A stretch of 35,185 bases of DNA, taken from contig NZ_AGBF01000058.1 in assembly GCF_000225525.1 (NCBI RefSeq), positions 1 to 35,185 of the forward strand. Reading direction: 5' to 3'. Source of the stretch: Streptomyces zinciresistens K42 (GTDB lineage Bacteria > Actinomycetota > Actinomycetes > Streptomycetales > Streptomycetaceae). This document shows positions 24,711 to 32,756 of the stretch, piece by piece. The position numbers and the translations under genes were made by a program. Every line of letters starts with the position of its first letter. Position 1 is the first letter of the stretch. The notes beneath the pieces were generated by a model. The model was not told where the DNA came from. It made no database searches and worked only from the letters and a program-made list of their open reading frames with translations.

Positions 24711-27254
24711 TCACAGTCTCGGGTCCACCGGCTCCGATTCCAGGGCCAGTACGCCGAACACCGCCTCGTGGACGCGCCAGAGCGGCTCGCCCTCCGCCAG
24801 CCGGTCCAGGGCCTCCAGACCGAGCGCGTACTCGCGCAGCGCCAGCGAGCGCTTGTGGTTGAGGAACCGCTTGCGCAGCCGGTCGAGGTTGTCGGGGCGG
24901 GTGTACTCGGGACCGTAGATGATCCGCAGGTACTCGCGGCCCCGGCACTTGACGCCCGGCTGCACCAGCCGGCCCTGCGGACCGCGCACCACCGCGCCGA
25001 GCGGCTTGACGACCATGCCCTCGCCGCCGCGGCCGGTCATCTCCAGCCACCAGTCGACGCCCGCGCGCACCGACTCCGGGTCGCCGGTGTCGACGTACAA
25101 CCGCCGGGTGGTGCGCAGCAGTCCGCTGCCGTCGTGCTCCACCAGCCGGTCCAGCAGCGCGAGTTGCCGGTCGTGCGGCAGCGCGGCGAGGCTGCGTCCC
25201 TGGACCGCGAGGAGCTGGAACGGGGCGAGGCGCACCCCGTCCAGGCCGTCCGTGGTCCAGCAGTAGCGGCGGTACGCGTCGGTGAACGCGGCGGCGTCCG
25301 CTGCCCGTTCACGCTGGCGTGCCAGCAGGTCCGCCACGTCCACGCCCCGCGCGGCGGCGCCCTCCAGCGCGGCGAGCGCGCTCGGGAAGACCGCGCCCGA
25401 GGCGGCGCCGACCGCCGCGTACTGCGCGCGCAGCAGGCCGGACGCCTTCAGCGACCACGGCAGCAGTTCGGCGTCGAGGAGCAGCCAGTCCGTCTCCAGC
25501 TCGTCCCAGAGACCGGCCTCGTCGGCCGCTGCCCGGACCCGGTCCAGGACCGCCTCCGTCACCGCCGCGTCGGCGAAGAAGGGGCGGCCGGTGCGGGTGC
25601 AGAGCGAGCCGGCCGGACCGTCCGCGACCCCGAACCGCCTGAGCGCGGTGTCGGCGTCCCGGCAGACCAGCGCCACGGCACGCGAACCCATGTGCTTCTC
25701 CTCGCACACGACCCGCCCGACGCCGTCCCGCGCGTACTGCGCGAACGCCTCCTCGGGGTGTTCCAGGTAGCCGTCGACCGCGCTGGTCGCGGTCGGGGCC
25801 ATGGTCGGCGGGAGGTACGGCAGCAGACGGGGGTCGACCGCGAAGCGGCTCATGACCTCCAGGGCCGCCGCCGCGTTCTCCTCGCGGATCGCGACGCGTC
25901 CCAGGTACCGGGTCTCCACGGCCCGGCGTCCGTGCACGTCCGCCAGGTCCAGCGGACGGCCGTCGTGCCCGCCGGGTGCCTCGCTCCGCAGCGGCCTCGC
26001 CGGCTCGTACCAGACCTTCCGGGCCGGTACGTCGACGAGTTCGCGCTCCGGCCAGCGCAGCGCCGTGAGCTTGCCGCCGAACACGGCACCGGTGTCCAGG
26101 CAGATGGTGTTGTTCAGCCAGGTCGCCTCCGGCACCGGGGTGTGGCCGTAGACGACGGCAGCCCGGCCCCGGTAGTCCTCGGCCCACGGGTAGCGCACCG
26201 GCAGCCCGAACTCGTCGGTCTCCCCGGTGGTGTCGCCGTACAGCGCGTGCGAGCGCACCCGCCCCGAGGTGCGGCCGTGGTACTTCTCCGGCAGTCCGGC
26301 GTGGCAGACGACCAGCCGGCCGCCGTCCAGGACGTAGTGGCTGACGAGCCCGTCGATGAACTGCCGCACCTCCTCCCGGAATTCCCCGCTCTCGTCCGCC
26401 ATCTGCGCGATGGTCTCGGCGAGTCCGTGGGTGGGCTGGACCTTGCGGCCCTTGAGGTGGCGGCCGTACTTGTTCTCGTGGTTGCCGGGCACGCACAGCG
26501 CGTTGCCCGACCTGACCATCGACATCACACGGCGCAGGACGCCCGGACTGTCCGGTCCGCGGTCGACGAGGTCGCCGACGAACACGGCGGTACGGCCGTC
26601 CGGGTGCACGCCGTCGGCGTAGCCCAGCGCGCCCAGCAGCGACTCCAGTTCCGCGGAGCAGCCGTGGACGTCGCCGACGATGTCGAAGGGGCCGGTGAGG
26701 TGGCTCAGGTCGTTGAAGCGCTTCTCGGTGACGACGGTGGCGTTCTCCACGTCCGCGGCGCCGCGCAGGACGTGCACCTTGCGGAAGCCCTCGCGCTCCA
26801 GACCCCGCAGCGAGCGGCGCAGTTCGCGGACGTGCCGCTGGACCACCCGGCGCGGGAGGTCGGCCCGGTCGGCGCGCGCGGCGTTGCGTTCGGCGCACAC
26901 CTCCTCGGGGACGTCGAGCACGATCGCGATCGGCAGCACGTCGTACCGCTTGGCCAGTTCGATCAGCTGCCGCCGGGAGTCCTGCTGGACGCTGGTGGCG
27001 TCGACGACCGTGCGGCGGCCCGCGGCGAGGCGCTTGCCCGCGATGTAGTACAGGACGTCGAAGGCGTCCCGGGTGGCGCCCTGGTCGTTCTCGTCGTCGG
27101 AGACCAGGCCGCGGCAGAAGTCGGAGGAGATCACCTCGGTGGGCTTGAAGTGCCGCCGGGCGAAGGTGGACTTGCCGGAGCCGGAGGCGCCGACGAGGAC
27201 CACGAGCGAGAGGTCGGTGACGGGCAGCACCCGTGTGCGCTCGGTCTCGTTCAT
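24711..27254 (-). CDS. pnkp: Polynucleotide kinase-phosphatase-ligase of RNA repair
   Basis: This 847-aa three-domain enzyme heals and seals broken RNA. The N-terminal 5'-kinase has P-loop GASGSGKST (22-30). The middle metallophosphatase (from about 190) has GDVHGCSAELESLL (Gly194), GDLVDRGPDS, GNHENKYG and HAGLPEKYHG. The C-terminal ligase-type adenylyltransferase has nucleophile Lys520 in EEKHMGSRAVAL and EGMVVKP near the end. Length and order match Clostridium thermocellum Pnkp (about 870 aa). In the bacterial system Hen1 first 2'-O-methylates the 3' end and Pnkp ligates only in complex with it; hen1 lies immediately upstream with an ATGA overlap. Likely substrates are tRNAs cut by ribotoxins. 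All catalytic residues I can see are kept. Confidence 0.95.
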   Translation of the reverse strand: MNETERTRVLPVTDLSLVVLVGASGSGKSTFARRHFKPTEVISSDFCRGLVSDDENDQGATRDAFDVLYYIAGKRLAAGRRTVVDATSVQQDSRRQLIELAKRYDVLPIAIVLDVPEEVCAERNAARADRADLPRRVVQRHVRELRRSLRGLEREGFRKVHVLRGAADVENATVVTEKRFNDLSHLTGPFDIVGDVHGCSAELESLLGALGYADGVHPDGRTAVFVGDLVDRGPDSPGVLRRVMSMVRSGNALCVPGNHENKYGRHLKGRKVQPTHGLAETIAQMADESGEFREEVRQFIDGLVSHYVLDGGRLVVCHAGLPEKYHGRTSGRVRSHALYGDTTGETDEFGLPVRYPWAEDYRGRAAVVYGHTPVPEATWLNNTICLDTGAVFGGKLTALRWPERELVDVPARKVWYEPARPLRSEAPGGHDGRPLDLADVHGRRAVETRYLGRVAIREENAAAALEVMSRFAVDPRLLPYLPPTMAPTATSAVDGYLEHPEEAFAQYARDGVGRVVCEEKHMGSRAVALVCRDADTALRRFGVADGPAGSLCTRTGRPFFADAAVTEAVLDRVRAAADEAGLWDELETDWLLLDAELLPWSLKASGLLRAQYAAVGAASGAVFPSALAALEGAAARGVDVADLLARQRERAADAAAFTDAYRRYCWTTDGLDGVRLAPFQLLAVQGRSLAALPHDRQLALLDRLVEHDGSGLLRTTRRLYVDTGDPESVRAGVDWWLEMTGRGGEGMVVKPLGAVVRGPQGRLVQPGVKCRGREYLRIIYGPEYTRPDNLDRLRKRFLNHKRSLALREYALGLEALDRLAEGEPLWRVHEAVFGVLALESEPVDPRL

Positions 27255-28783
27255 GCCGCCTTCCCCTCCTCTTCGTCTCCGGCGGTGCCGTTTTCCTTTC
27301 CGGCGGCGCCGCTCGTCTTTCCGGCGGTGCCGTTCGCGGGGTCCGCGCCCAGGGAGAACACGGCCATCTGGGTCGGTGGCCCGACCTCGGGATCGTCGGG
27401 GCCGACGGGGGCGAACTCCACGTCGTAGCCGTGCCGTTCGGCGACACCCGCGGCCCAGGCGCGGAACTCCTCGCGGGTCCACTCGAAGCGGTGGTCGCTG
27501 TGCCGGACGTGTCCGGCGGGCAGGCTCTCCCAGCGGACGTTGTACTCGACGTTCGGGGTGGTCACGAGCACGGTCCTGGGCCGGGCCGCGCCGAACACCG
27601 CGTATTCCAGGGCGGGCAGCCGGGGCGGGTCGAGGTGTTCGACCACCTCGCTGAGCACGGCGGCGTCGTAGCCCTTGAGCCGGGCGTCGGTGTAGGCGAG
27701 CGAGCCCTGGAGGAGCGTCACGCGCGCGGCCTGCCGCTCCCCCATCCGGTCCAGCTTGAGCCGCCGTCCCGCGATGGTCAGCGCCCGCATCGACACGTCG
27801 ACGCCCACGATGTCGGTGAACGAGGGGTCCTTCAGCAGCGCCTGCACCAACTGGCCCTGCCCACAGCCCAGATCGAGCACACGGGCGGCGCCGGACGCCT
27901 TCAGCACGGCGAGGAGGGCATCCCTGCGCAGCACGGCGAGCGGGGTCGGCCTCTCCTCCGTCTCGCCCTCCGCGGCGACGGCGTTGTCGATCTCCTCGAC
28001 GGCGCTGTCGTCGGACTCGGCGAGCCGGATCAGTTCCAGGCGCTCCATCGCCTCCCGGGTCAGGGACCAGCGCCGCGAGAGGTAGCGGCTGGTGATCAGC
28101 TTCTGCTCGGGATGGTCGGGCAGCCAGCCCTCGCCGGCCCGCAGCAGCTTGTCGACCTCGTCGGAGGCGACCCAGTAGTGCTTGGCGTCGTCGAGGACCG
28201 GGAGCAGGACGTAGAGATGGCGCAGCGCGGCGGCCAGGGTCAGCGCGTGCGACTCCAGGACGAGCCGGACGTAGCGGGAGTCGCCCCAGGCGGGGAACTC
28301 CGGGTCCAGCGGCACGGGTTCGGCGGTGACCGCCCAGCCGAGCGGTTCGAAGAGGCGCCGTACGAGGGCGGGCCCGCCGCGCGCGGGGAGCGCGGGCACC
28401 TCGATGCGCAGCGGCAGCGGCTCGGCGGCGCGCTCCGGACGGGCGGCGCACACGCCGCGCATCGCGCTGGAGAACACCGCGCTCAGGGCGACGGCCAGCA
28501 GCGAGGAGGCCGCGTACGGGCGGTCGTTGACGTACTGGGCGAGGGCCGCGTCGGGTGCGCCGCCCCGGCCCTTGCCCTTGCCGCGCCTGACCAGCGCCAC
28601 CGCGTCCACCTCCAACAGCAGTGCGGCCGTGCAGCGTTCGCCGTCCGCCTGCGGGTACAGCACATGCGCCCTGCCGTAGGAGGTGGAGAACGCCTGCGCT
28701 TTCCCGGGCTGCTTGTGCAGCAGGAAGCCGAGGTCGGTGGCCGGACGGTCCGGAGTGCCGGTGGTCGTGAGGGTCAGGAACAC
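27251..28783 (-). CDS. hen1: Hen1 3'-terminal RNA ribose 2'-O-methyltransferase
   Basis: This 510-aa protein is the partner of Pnkp. The N-terminal half is the Pnkp-binding and ligase-activating region (ATDLGFLLHKQPGKAQAFST, with LARYVNDRPYAASSLL-like text at about 85-100). The C-terminal half is an AdoMet methyltransferase: Asp304 starts DLGCGQGQL, VGVDVSMRALTIAGRRLK follows. The metal-binding motif SEVVEHLDPPRLPALE and RHSDHRFEWTREEF hold the Glu/His ligands that mark Hen1. After about residue 480 a low-complexity tail of NGTAGKT-type units follows. The start is GTG at 28783 with AGGA about 8 bp upstream. It begins a two-gene operon with pnkp, marking repaired ends so that the same ribotoxin cannot cut again. 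Confidence 0.94.
   Translation of the reverse strand: MFLTLTTTGTPDRPATDLGFLLHKQPGKAQAFSTSYGRAHVLYPQADGERCTAALLLEVDAVALVRRGKGKGRGGAPDAALAQYVNDRPYAASSLLAVALSAVFSSAMRGVCAARPERAAEPLPLRIEVPALPARGGPALVRRLFEPLGWAVTAEPVPLDPEFPAWGDSRYVRLVLESHALTLAAALRHLYVLLPVLDDAKHYWVASDEVDKLLRAGEGWLPDHPEQKLITSRYLSRRWSLTREAMERLELIRLAESDDSAVEEIDNAVAAEGETEERPTPLAVLRRDALLAVLKASGAARVLDLGCGQGQLVQALLKDPSFTDIVGVDVSMRALTIAGRRLKLDRMGERQAARVTLLQGSLAYTDARLKGYDAAVLSEVVEHLDPPRLPALEYAVFGAARPRTVLVTTPNVEYNVRWESLPAGHVRHSDHRFEWTREEFRAWAAGVAERHGYDVEFAPVGPDDPEVGPPTQMAVFSLGADPANGTAGKTSGAAGKENGTAGDEEEGKAA
27279..27341 (-). repeat. Three 21-bp repeats in the hen1 3' end
   Basis: Units 27279-27299, 27300-27320 and 27321-27341 each start CCGGCGGYGCCG on the plus strand and encode seven-residue xGxAGKx repeats of the Hen1 tail. 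They lie outside the methyltransferase fold. Confidence 0.85.
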
Positions 28784-28817
28784 GGTGGTGTCCTAGGAGT
28801 AGGGGTCTGAACTGCGA

Positions 28818-28832
28818 ATACGCACACCGTAT
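28818..28832 (-). promoter_or_regulatory. ATACG-N5-CGTAT palindrome upstream of hen1
   Basis: ATACG-CACAC-CGTAT lies 35-49 bp before the hen1 GTG in the likely promoter zone. It could be an operator for the RNA-repair operon. I see no convincing -35/-10 pair around it. The rest of 28784-29051 shows no gene. Confidence 0.4.
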
Positions 28833-28999
28833 CGAGCGGGCGGGGGCGGCACTCGGCATTTTTCCGCCGGTCCCGATCACCCCACGACGGCGTCCCTGAC
28901 CGCTGAGCCGCCCTCCGCGGCCGCCCTCACCGCCCTCACCGCCATGGCCGCGCAGCGGCGGGGCCAGGCCCCTCTCTTTACGCGGGGGCGGCCCGCGGG

Positions 29000-29026
29000 C
29001 CGTGGCGGCGCCACCCGCCGCCACGG
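29000..29026 (-). terminator. Hairpin terminator after the LLM oxidoreductase gene
   Basis: Arms CCGTGGCGGCG (29000-29010) and CGCCGCCACGG (29016-29026) pair perfectly over a 5-nt loop, 25 bp beyond the stop at 29052. It separates the oxidoreductase gene from hen1, so the two are probably not one transcript. Confidence 0.75.
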
Positions 29027-29051
29027 TGTGGCACGCCCCGGCCGGACCGTC

Positions 29052-29975
29052 TCACGTCAGCTGCGGCTGGACCCGGCTGGAGATCAGCTCCAGGTGGTCG
29101 AGGTCGGACAGGTCGAGCATCTGGAGGTAGACGCGCTGCGAACCGGCCTCCTGGTAGCGGCCGATCTTCTCGACGACCTCGTCCGGGGAGCCCGCCAGGC
29201 CGTTGAGCTTGAGTTCGTCGACCTCGCGGCCGATGGCGGCGGCCCGGCGGGCGACCTCCTGGTCGTCCTTGCCGACGCACACGACGAGGGCGTTGGAGTA
29301 GACGAGGTCCTCGGGCCGCCGGCCGGCCTCCCGCACCGCGTCGCGCACCCGGCCGAACTGCCGCTCGCTGTCCTCGACGGAGGCGAAGGGCATGTTGAAC
29401 TCGTCGGCGTAGGTGCCGGCCAGCCGGGGGGTGCGGGTGGCGCCGTGGCCGCCGATGAGGACGGGGATACGGTCCTGGGCGGGCTTGGGCAGGGCGGGTG
29501 AGTCGTTGAGGGTGTAGTACTCGCCCCGGAAGTCGAAGGTCTCGCCCGTCCTGGCCGACCACAGGCCCGTGACGATGGCGAGCTGCTCCTCCAGACGCCC
29601 GAACTTCTCCTTCGGGAACGGGATGCCGTACGCCTTGTGCTCCTCCTCGAACCAGCCCGCGCCCAGGCCGAGTTCGACCCGGCCGCCGGACATCTGGTCG
29701 ACCTGGGCGACCTGGACGGCGAGGACGCCGGGCAGTCGGAAGGTTGCTGCGGTCATCAGGGTGCCGAGCCGGATGCGCTTGGTCTCACGGGCCAGACCGG
29801 CGAGCGTGATCCACGCGTCGGTGGGGCCGGGCAGACCGTCCGCGGAGCCCATCCTCAGGTAGTGATCCGAGCGGAAGAAGGCGTCGAAGCCGAGGGCTTC
29901 GGTGGCCTTCGCCACGGTCAGCAATGTGTCGTAGGTGGCGCCCTGCTGGGGTTCGGTGAAGATGCGAAGATCCAT
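29052..29975 (-). CDS. LLM-class F420-dependent oxidoreductase
   Basis: This is a 307-aa luciferase-like TIM-barrel protein. Typical text is MDLRIFTEPQQGATYDTLLT, AFFRSDHYLRMG, IRLGTLMTAATFRLPGVLA, DQMSGGRVELGLGAGW, KEKFGRLEEQL and PVLIGGHGATRTPRLAGTYA. Close relatives in actinobacteria use F420H2 to reduce or oxidise unknown substrates; FMN is the alternative. The ATG at 29975 has GGGGGG a few bases upstream, and an in-frame ATG at 29984 is possible. The longer upstream frame is not coding. It stands alone, with its terminator downstream. Confidence 0.88.
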   Translation of the reverse strand: MDLRIFTEPQQGATYDTLLTVAKATEALGFDAFFRSDHYLRMGSADGLPGPTDAWITLAGLARETKRIRLGTLMTAATFRLPGVLAVQVAQVDQMSGGRVELGLGAGWFEEEHKAYGIPFPKEKFGRLEEQLAIVTGLWSARTGETFDFRGEYYTLNDSPALPKPAQDRIPVLIGGHGATRTPRLAGTYADEFNMPFASVEDSERQFGRVRDAVREAGRRPEDLVYSNALVVCVGKDDQEVARRAAAIGREVDELKLNGLAGSPDEVVEKIGRYQEAGSQRVYLQMLDLSDLDHLELISSRVQPQLT

Positions 29976-30135
29976 ACCCCCCATCCTGCCCGCCGCCGGA
30001 CCGGGAACCCGACAGCGGGCGGCGCCGCCACGCCCGGTGGCTTCGTGCCTGGTCACGACCAGGGGTGATGCCTCCGGTGCGGGCCGAGGGGCGGCCCGCC
30101 GCCGGCCGGGAGGCACGCTCGCGCGCCCCCACACG

Positions 30136-30170
30136 TGACAAGGCCCGTCCGCATGTCGCGGACGGGCCTT
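30136..30170 (-). terminator. 14-bp-stem terminator of the tRNA-like RNA
   Basis: Arms ACAAGGCCCGTCCG (30136-30149) and CGGACGGGCCTTGT (30157-30170) pair perfectly around a 7-nt loop. It lies 6 nt beyond the 3' end of the cloverleaf (30177) on the minus strand. No T-tract follows, as is common in Streptomyces. Confidence 0.8.
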
Positions 30171-30279
30171 GTGCCGGAGCGCTGGGCAGGCCTTGCACCT
30201 GCATTTCCCCGCAGGAAGCGGGGCGTCTTTCCTTGGACGACCAACGCAGTGCCGGTTTTTCCCATTCGGGCGACCGGCT
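30137..30279 (-). ncRNA. tRNA-like structured RNA (cloverleaf mimic with 5' hairpin and terminator)
   Basis: On the minus strand, 30245-30177 folds as a complete 69-nt cloverleaf. Acceptor GCGTTGG/CCAGCGC has 7 bp with one G-T. The D-arm CGTC/GACG has an 8-nt CAAGGAAA loop with GG. The anticodon-type arm CCCCG/CGGGG has a 7-nt CTTCCTG loop. A 4-nt variable region AAAT follows, then T-arm GCAGG/CCTGC with a 7-nt TGCAAGG loop. The loop would give anticodon TCC, but T37, the missing base 26 and TGC for TTC are unlike a normal tRNA. A hairpin with GCCGGT/ACCGGC arms (30276-30249) precedes it. A -10-like TACTAT (30291-30286) and a strong terminator frame a transcript of about 140 nt. It recalls tRNA-mimic YrlA-type Y RNAs, but no Ro60 gene is in the window. 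Confidence 0.7.
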
Positions 30280-30285
30280 CGTGAT

Positions 30286-30291
30286 CAATAG
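30286..30291 (-). promoter_or_regulatory. -10 box of the tRNA-like RNA
   Basis: TACTAT on the minus strand is a good sigma-70-type -10. It would start transcription near 30279, three bases before the 5' hairpin. The -35 region (about 18 bp upstream, CGAACA) is weak. Confidence 0.5.
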
Positions 30292-30418
30292 TAGCGCATC
30301 CGGGGGGCAGCTGTTCGACCCCTTCGGCACTCGCCCCCGGGGCGGGTGAAAAGCGCCCCGCAAGGCGCCCGCTCCGGAGGCGGCCGGCCCTTCCCGGCCG
30401 TCAGCCGCTTCCCGGCCC

Positions 30419-30889
30419 TCAGCCCGCCTCCCGCCGGGCCAGGACCTGGTCCCGGTCCGTCAGCCGGCGCAGCATCTCCACCACCCGGTCCCGTGACTCG
30501 TCCGCCGCGTCGATGGCCTCCATGCACTGCCAGTACGTCGCCTCGTCGTCCGCGGCGCTGGCCACGCCCACGAGCGCGATCCCCACCTCGCCCAGCAGGG
30601 TGGCGAGGTGCATCAGCGCCTGCCGGGCGTCACCCAACTCCGTGAGCTGGGCCGCGCGCAATTCGCCGTCCGCCAGGTCCGGCGCCTCCACCACCCCGCA
30701 GCCGCGGCCGGCCAGCTCGGTCAGCCCCAGCGCCTCGCCCCGGAGTTCGGGTGGACCGAAGACCGCGAAGCGGCTTCCTATCGCCTGCGCCAGGGCCTGC
30801 GCCTGCCAGACCTCGGTCATGATCTCCGGCGCACGCCCGCTTCCCGCCAGCGCACGCCTGCTTTTCACGATGAGCCGCACCGCGTCCAT
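30419..30889 (-). CDS. Conserved streptomycete protein, DUF6099-like
   Basis: This 156-aa, probably cytosolic and helical protein has an unknown function. It begins MDAVRLIVKSRRALAGSGRA and continues VWQAQALAQAIGSRFAVFGP, ELRGEALGLTELAGRG and a glutamate/aspartate-rich C-terminal helix ending in EMLRRLTDRDQVLARREAG. I recognise the QALAQAIGSR and LRGEALGLTEL blocks from the DUF6099 family, found only in this group. The start at 30889 matches the family; the ATG at 30937 would add 16 residues. An unusually A/T-rich upstream region holds the palindrome at 30955-30972. Confidence 0.75.
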   Translation of the reverse strand: MDAVRLIVKSRRALAGSGRAPEIMTEVWQAQALAQAIGSRFAVFGPPELRGEALGLTELAGRGCGVVEAPDLADGELRAAQLTELGDARQALMHLATLLGEVGIALVGVASAADDEATYWQCMEAIDAADESRDRVVEMLRRLTDRDQVLARREAG

Positions 30890-30954
30890 CCGCAGTCCCC
30901 GTCTGTCCCGGTCCGTCCCGGCGCGCTGCCCACGCACCGCCCTGAACCCCCTTG

Positions 30955-30972
30955 TTCACTACCCAGAGTGAA
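30955..30972 (-). promoter_or_regulatory. TTCACT-N6-AGTGAA palindrome upstream of the DUF6099-like gene
   Basis: Arms TTCACT and AGTGAA lie about 70 bp before the start codon in an A/T-rich promoter stretch (30950-31070). It may be an operator for this gene. Confidence 0.4.
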
Positions 30973-31076
30973 GGGCTCTGAGACGAAAAGCCAGAGGAAA
31001 ACGGAAATCTGCGGATAACCTTTCAGCTTCAACCAGCCTGTTGGACACGGAGAGTTAAACTGGAACTGACTGCTCA

Positions 31077-31403
31077 CTACGGCGCGGGGAACCTCCGCCC
31101 ATTGCGGTCGATCTTCGCGTCCAGCGCCGCGAGCACATCGATCCCGAGCACCTCGCACAACTGGAGCAGATACGCCAGTACGTCCGCGACCTCGTCCCTC
31201 ACCCGCGCCGCGCTGGCGGGGTCGTCCATCACGCGCTCCGACTCCTGCGGAGTCAACCACTGGAAGATCTCGACCAGTTCGGACGCCTCCACGCTGAGCG
31301 CGGCGGCCAGGTTCTTGGGGGTGTGGTAGGGCTGCCAGTCGCGGGCGGCGGCGAACTCGGCCAGCCTGCGCTGGAGTCCCGCCACATCAAGGGGTTCCGT
31401 CAC
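31077..31403 (-). CDS. MazG-like nucleotide pyrophosphohydrolase
   Basis: This 108-aa all-alpha NTP pyrophosphatase is of the single-domain MazG/dCTPase (RS21-C6) type. Metal-binding acids are visible as EASELVEIFQWL (the ExxE motif) and RDEVADVLAYLLQLCE (the ExxD motif), with KNLAAALSVEA before them. It would hydrolyse a (d)NTP to (d)NMP and PPi, for example modified or damaged nucleotides. The GTG at 31403 overlaps the stop of the AAA ATPase gene (GTGA), so the two are made together. Longer upstream frames are not coding. Confidence 0.86.
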   Translation of the reverse strand: MTEPLDVAGLQRRLAEFAAARDWQPYHTPKNLAAALSVEASELVEIFQWLTPQESERVMDDPASAARVRDEVADVLAYLLQLCEVLGIDVLAALDAKIDRNGRRFPAP

Positions 31404-32641
31404 GGCCCCAGGTGTACCACCGTCACGCCGTCCACCCCCGCCACCGCCGCCGGGTCGCTCACGGCTCCGGCCACCCGGATGTGCCCCCGTGCGCACATCC
31501 GGGCCGCCAGCCCGACCAGTTCCGCGCGCTGGGCCGGGTCCAGCCCCCGGTCCAGGCCGTCGCAGAGCACGGTCAGGGTCTGCAGTGCCGCGGGCACCTC
31601 GCCCGCCGGGTCGACCTCCAGCACCCCGGGCCCGGTGAGCAGCACCAGAGCAAGCGCCAGATGCCGCAGCTCGCCGTCGCCGAGCCGGCCGAGCGGGGTG
31701 CGCAGACCGTCGCCCCGGTCGAGCACCCCGCGTACCGTGCCGTCGCCCAGCACCTCGGCCGCCACGTCCTCGACGGCCCCGGCGCAGCCGGCGCGCGCCG
31801 CCGCCACGAACAGCGCGTGCCGCCGGGCGCATTCGGCCCGCGTCCGCCACAGCACGGCGGCGAGGTTGGCGCAGCTCGCGAGGAGGCGGCCGGCACCGAC
31901 CGGGACCGCGTCCCGCATCCGGTCGGGCCGCGGGTCGCAGGGGAAGACCGACCGCAGGGCCACCACCGCCTGCTCCGCGGCGGCGAGCACCTTGCGCTGT
32001 CCGTGGGTCCGGCCGGCCACGCGCAGCGGCAGCAGCGCGGTGCCGAGCCGGTCGTCGGGCAGCGGGGCCCGGGTGACCGTCGACTCCCCCGCCGTGTGCC
32101 AGGCGGCGTGCACCCGGCGCCGGCCCGGATCGCGCAGGGCCGTCTCCAGCAGGACCACGCCGCCCGCGCTCAACCGCTCGCCCACGACGCGGAGTTCGGG
32201 CTCTGCCTGCACGGCGAGGTCGAGCCGGACCGGGCCCTCGGGGCCGTCCGCGGTGCAGCCGATCCTGAACCCGCGCCGCCGCTGGGCGTCGGGCCGGGCG
32301 CGCTCCGGGACACAGGCCCCCGGATCGGGGAACGCCTCGCCGAGGTCCGCGCCGCCGCCCAGCCGGGCCAGCGCCTCGTACGCCCGCAGCGCGCTGGTCT
32401 TGCCGCTGCCGCTCGGTCCGGCGAGGAGCGTGAGCGGGCCCAGCGGGAGCGCGGCCCGGCGGTGCCCGGCGAACGCGGACAGCCGCAGTTCGGTGACGCG
32501 GGGACGCCCGCGAGCGCCGGGATCGACGGCCTCGGCGGGCTCACCCGGGGCGGCCGGGGCCGGTGGCGCGGGGACCGGCCGCACGGTCCGGCGCTCCTGG
32601 AACGGCACGGACACGGCGGCAGCGGCAGGGGGCACGTCCAT
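31400..32641 (-). CDS. AAA/ABC-type ATPase of the RecF/SMC-like class
   Basis: This 413-aa protein has a proline/alanine-rich N-terminus (1-45) followed by an SMC/RecF-like nucleotide-binding fold. The order is VTELRLSAFAGHRRAALPLG, Walker A AGPSGSGKTSALRAY (75-82), a signature-like LGDGELRHLALALVLLTGPG, and Walker B in VLEVDPAGEVPA, where Glu-Val-Asp replaces the usual Asp-Glu. The C-terminus reads HIRVAGAVSDPAAVAGV. Such ATPases act on DNA or in defence systems, but no function is known for this group. It is coupled to the MazG-like gene by overlap. The ATG at 32641 has only a weak ribosome binding site, so the start is less certain. Confidence 0.75.
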   Translation of the reverse strand: MDVPPAAAAVSVPFQERRTVRPVPAPPAPAAPGEPAEAVDPGARGRPRVTELRLSAFAGHRRAALPLGPLTLLAGPSGSGKTSALRAYEALARLGGGADLGEAFPDPGACVPERARPDAQRRRGFRIGCTADGPEGPVRLDLAVQAEPELRVVGERLSAGGVVLLETALRDPGRRRVHAAWHTAGESTVTRAPLPDDRLGTALLPLRVAGRTHGQRKVLAAAEQAVVALRSVFPCDPRPDRMRDAVPVGAGRLLASCANLAAVLWRTRAECARRHALFVAAARAGCAGAVEDVAAEVLGDGTVRGVLDRGDGLRTPLGRLGDGELRHLALALVLLTGPGVLEVDPAGEVPAALQTLTVLCDGLDRGLDPAQRAELVGLAARMCARGHIRVAGAVSDPAAVAGVDGVTVVHLGP

Positions 32642-32756
32642 GCTCGGGACCGTAGGGCCCCCGTCACCAGGCGAACCGTTCCGTCCCGGGGCGCTTCCTA
32701 CGATCGGGCGACGGGCCCGGCGCACACCGGTCCAGGGCCCCGCCGTACGTCCGCTC

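Noticed and set aside
27255..29024. Extension of the Pnkp frame upstream to make a 1437-aa protein
   Set aside because: The extra part is a shifted-frame reading of hen1. Pnkp starts at 27254 with the expected kinase N-terminus and the usual family length.
30177..30245. Ordinary tRNA-Gly(TCC)
   Set aside because: The cloverleaf is complete, but T37, missing base 26, TGC instead of TTC in the T-loop, a CCG end and the 5' hairpin argue against a translating tRNA. Kept as a tRNA-like ncRNA.
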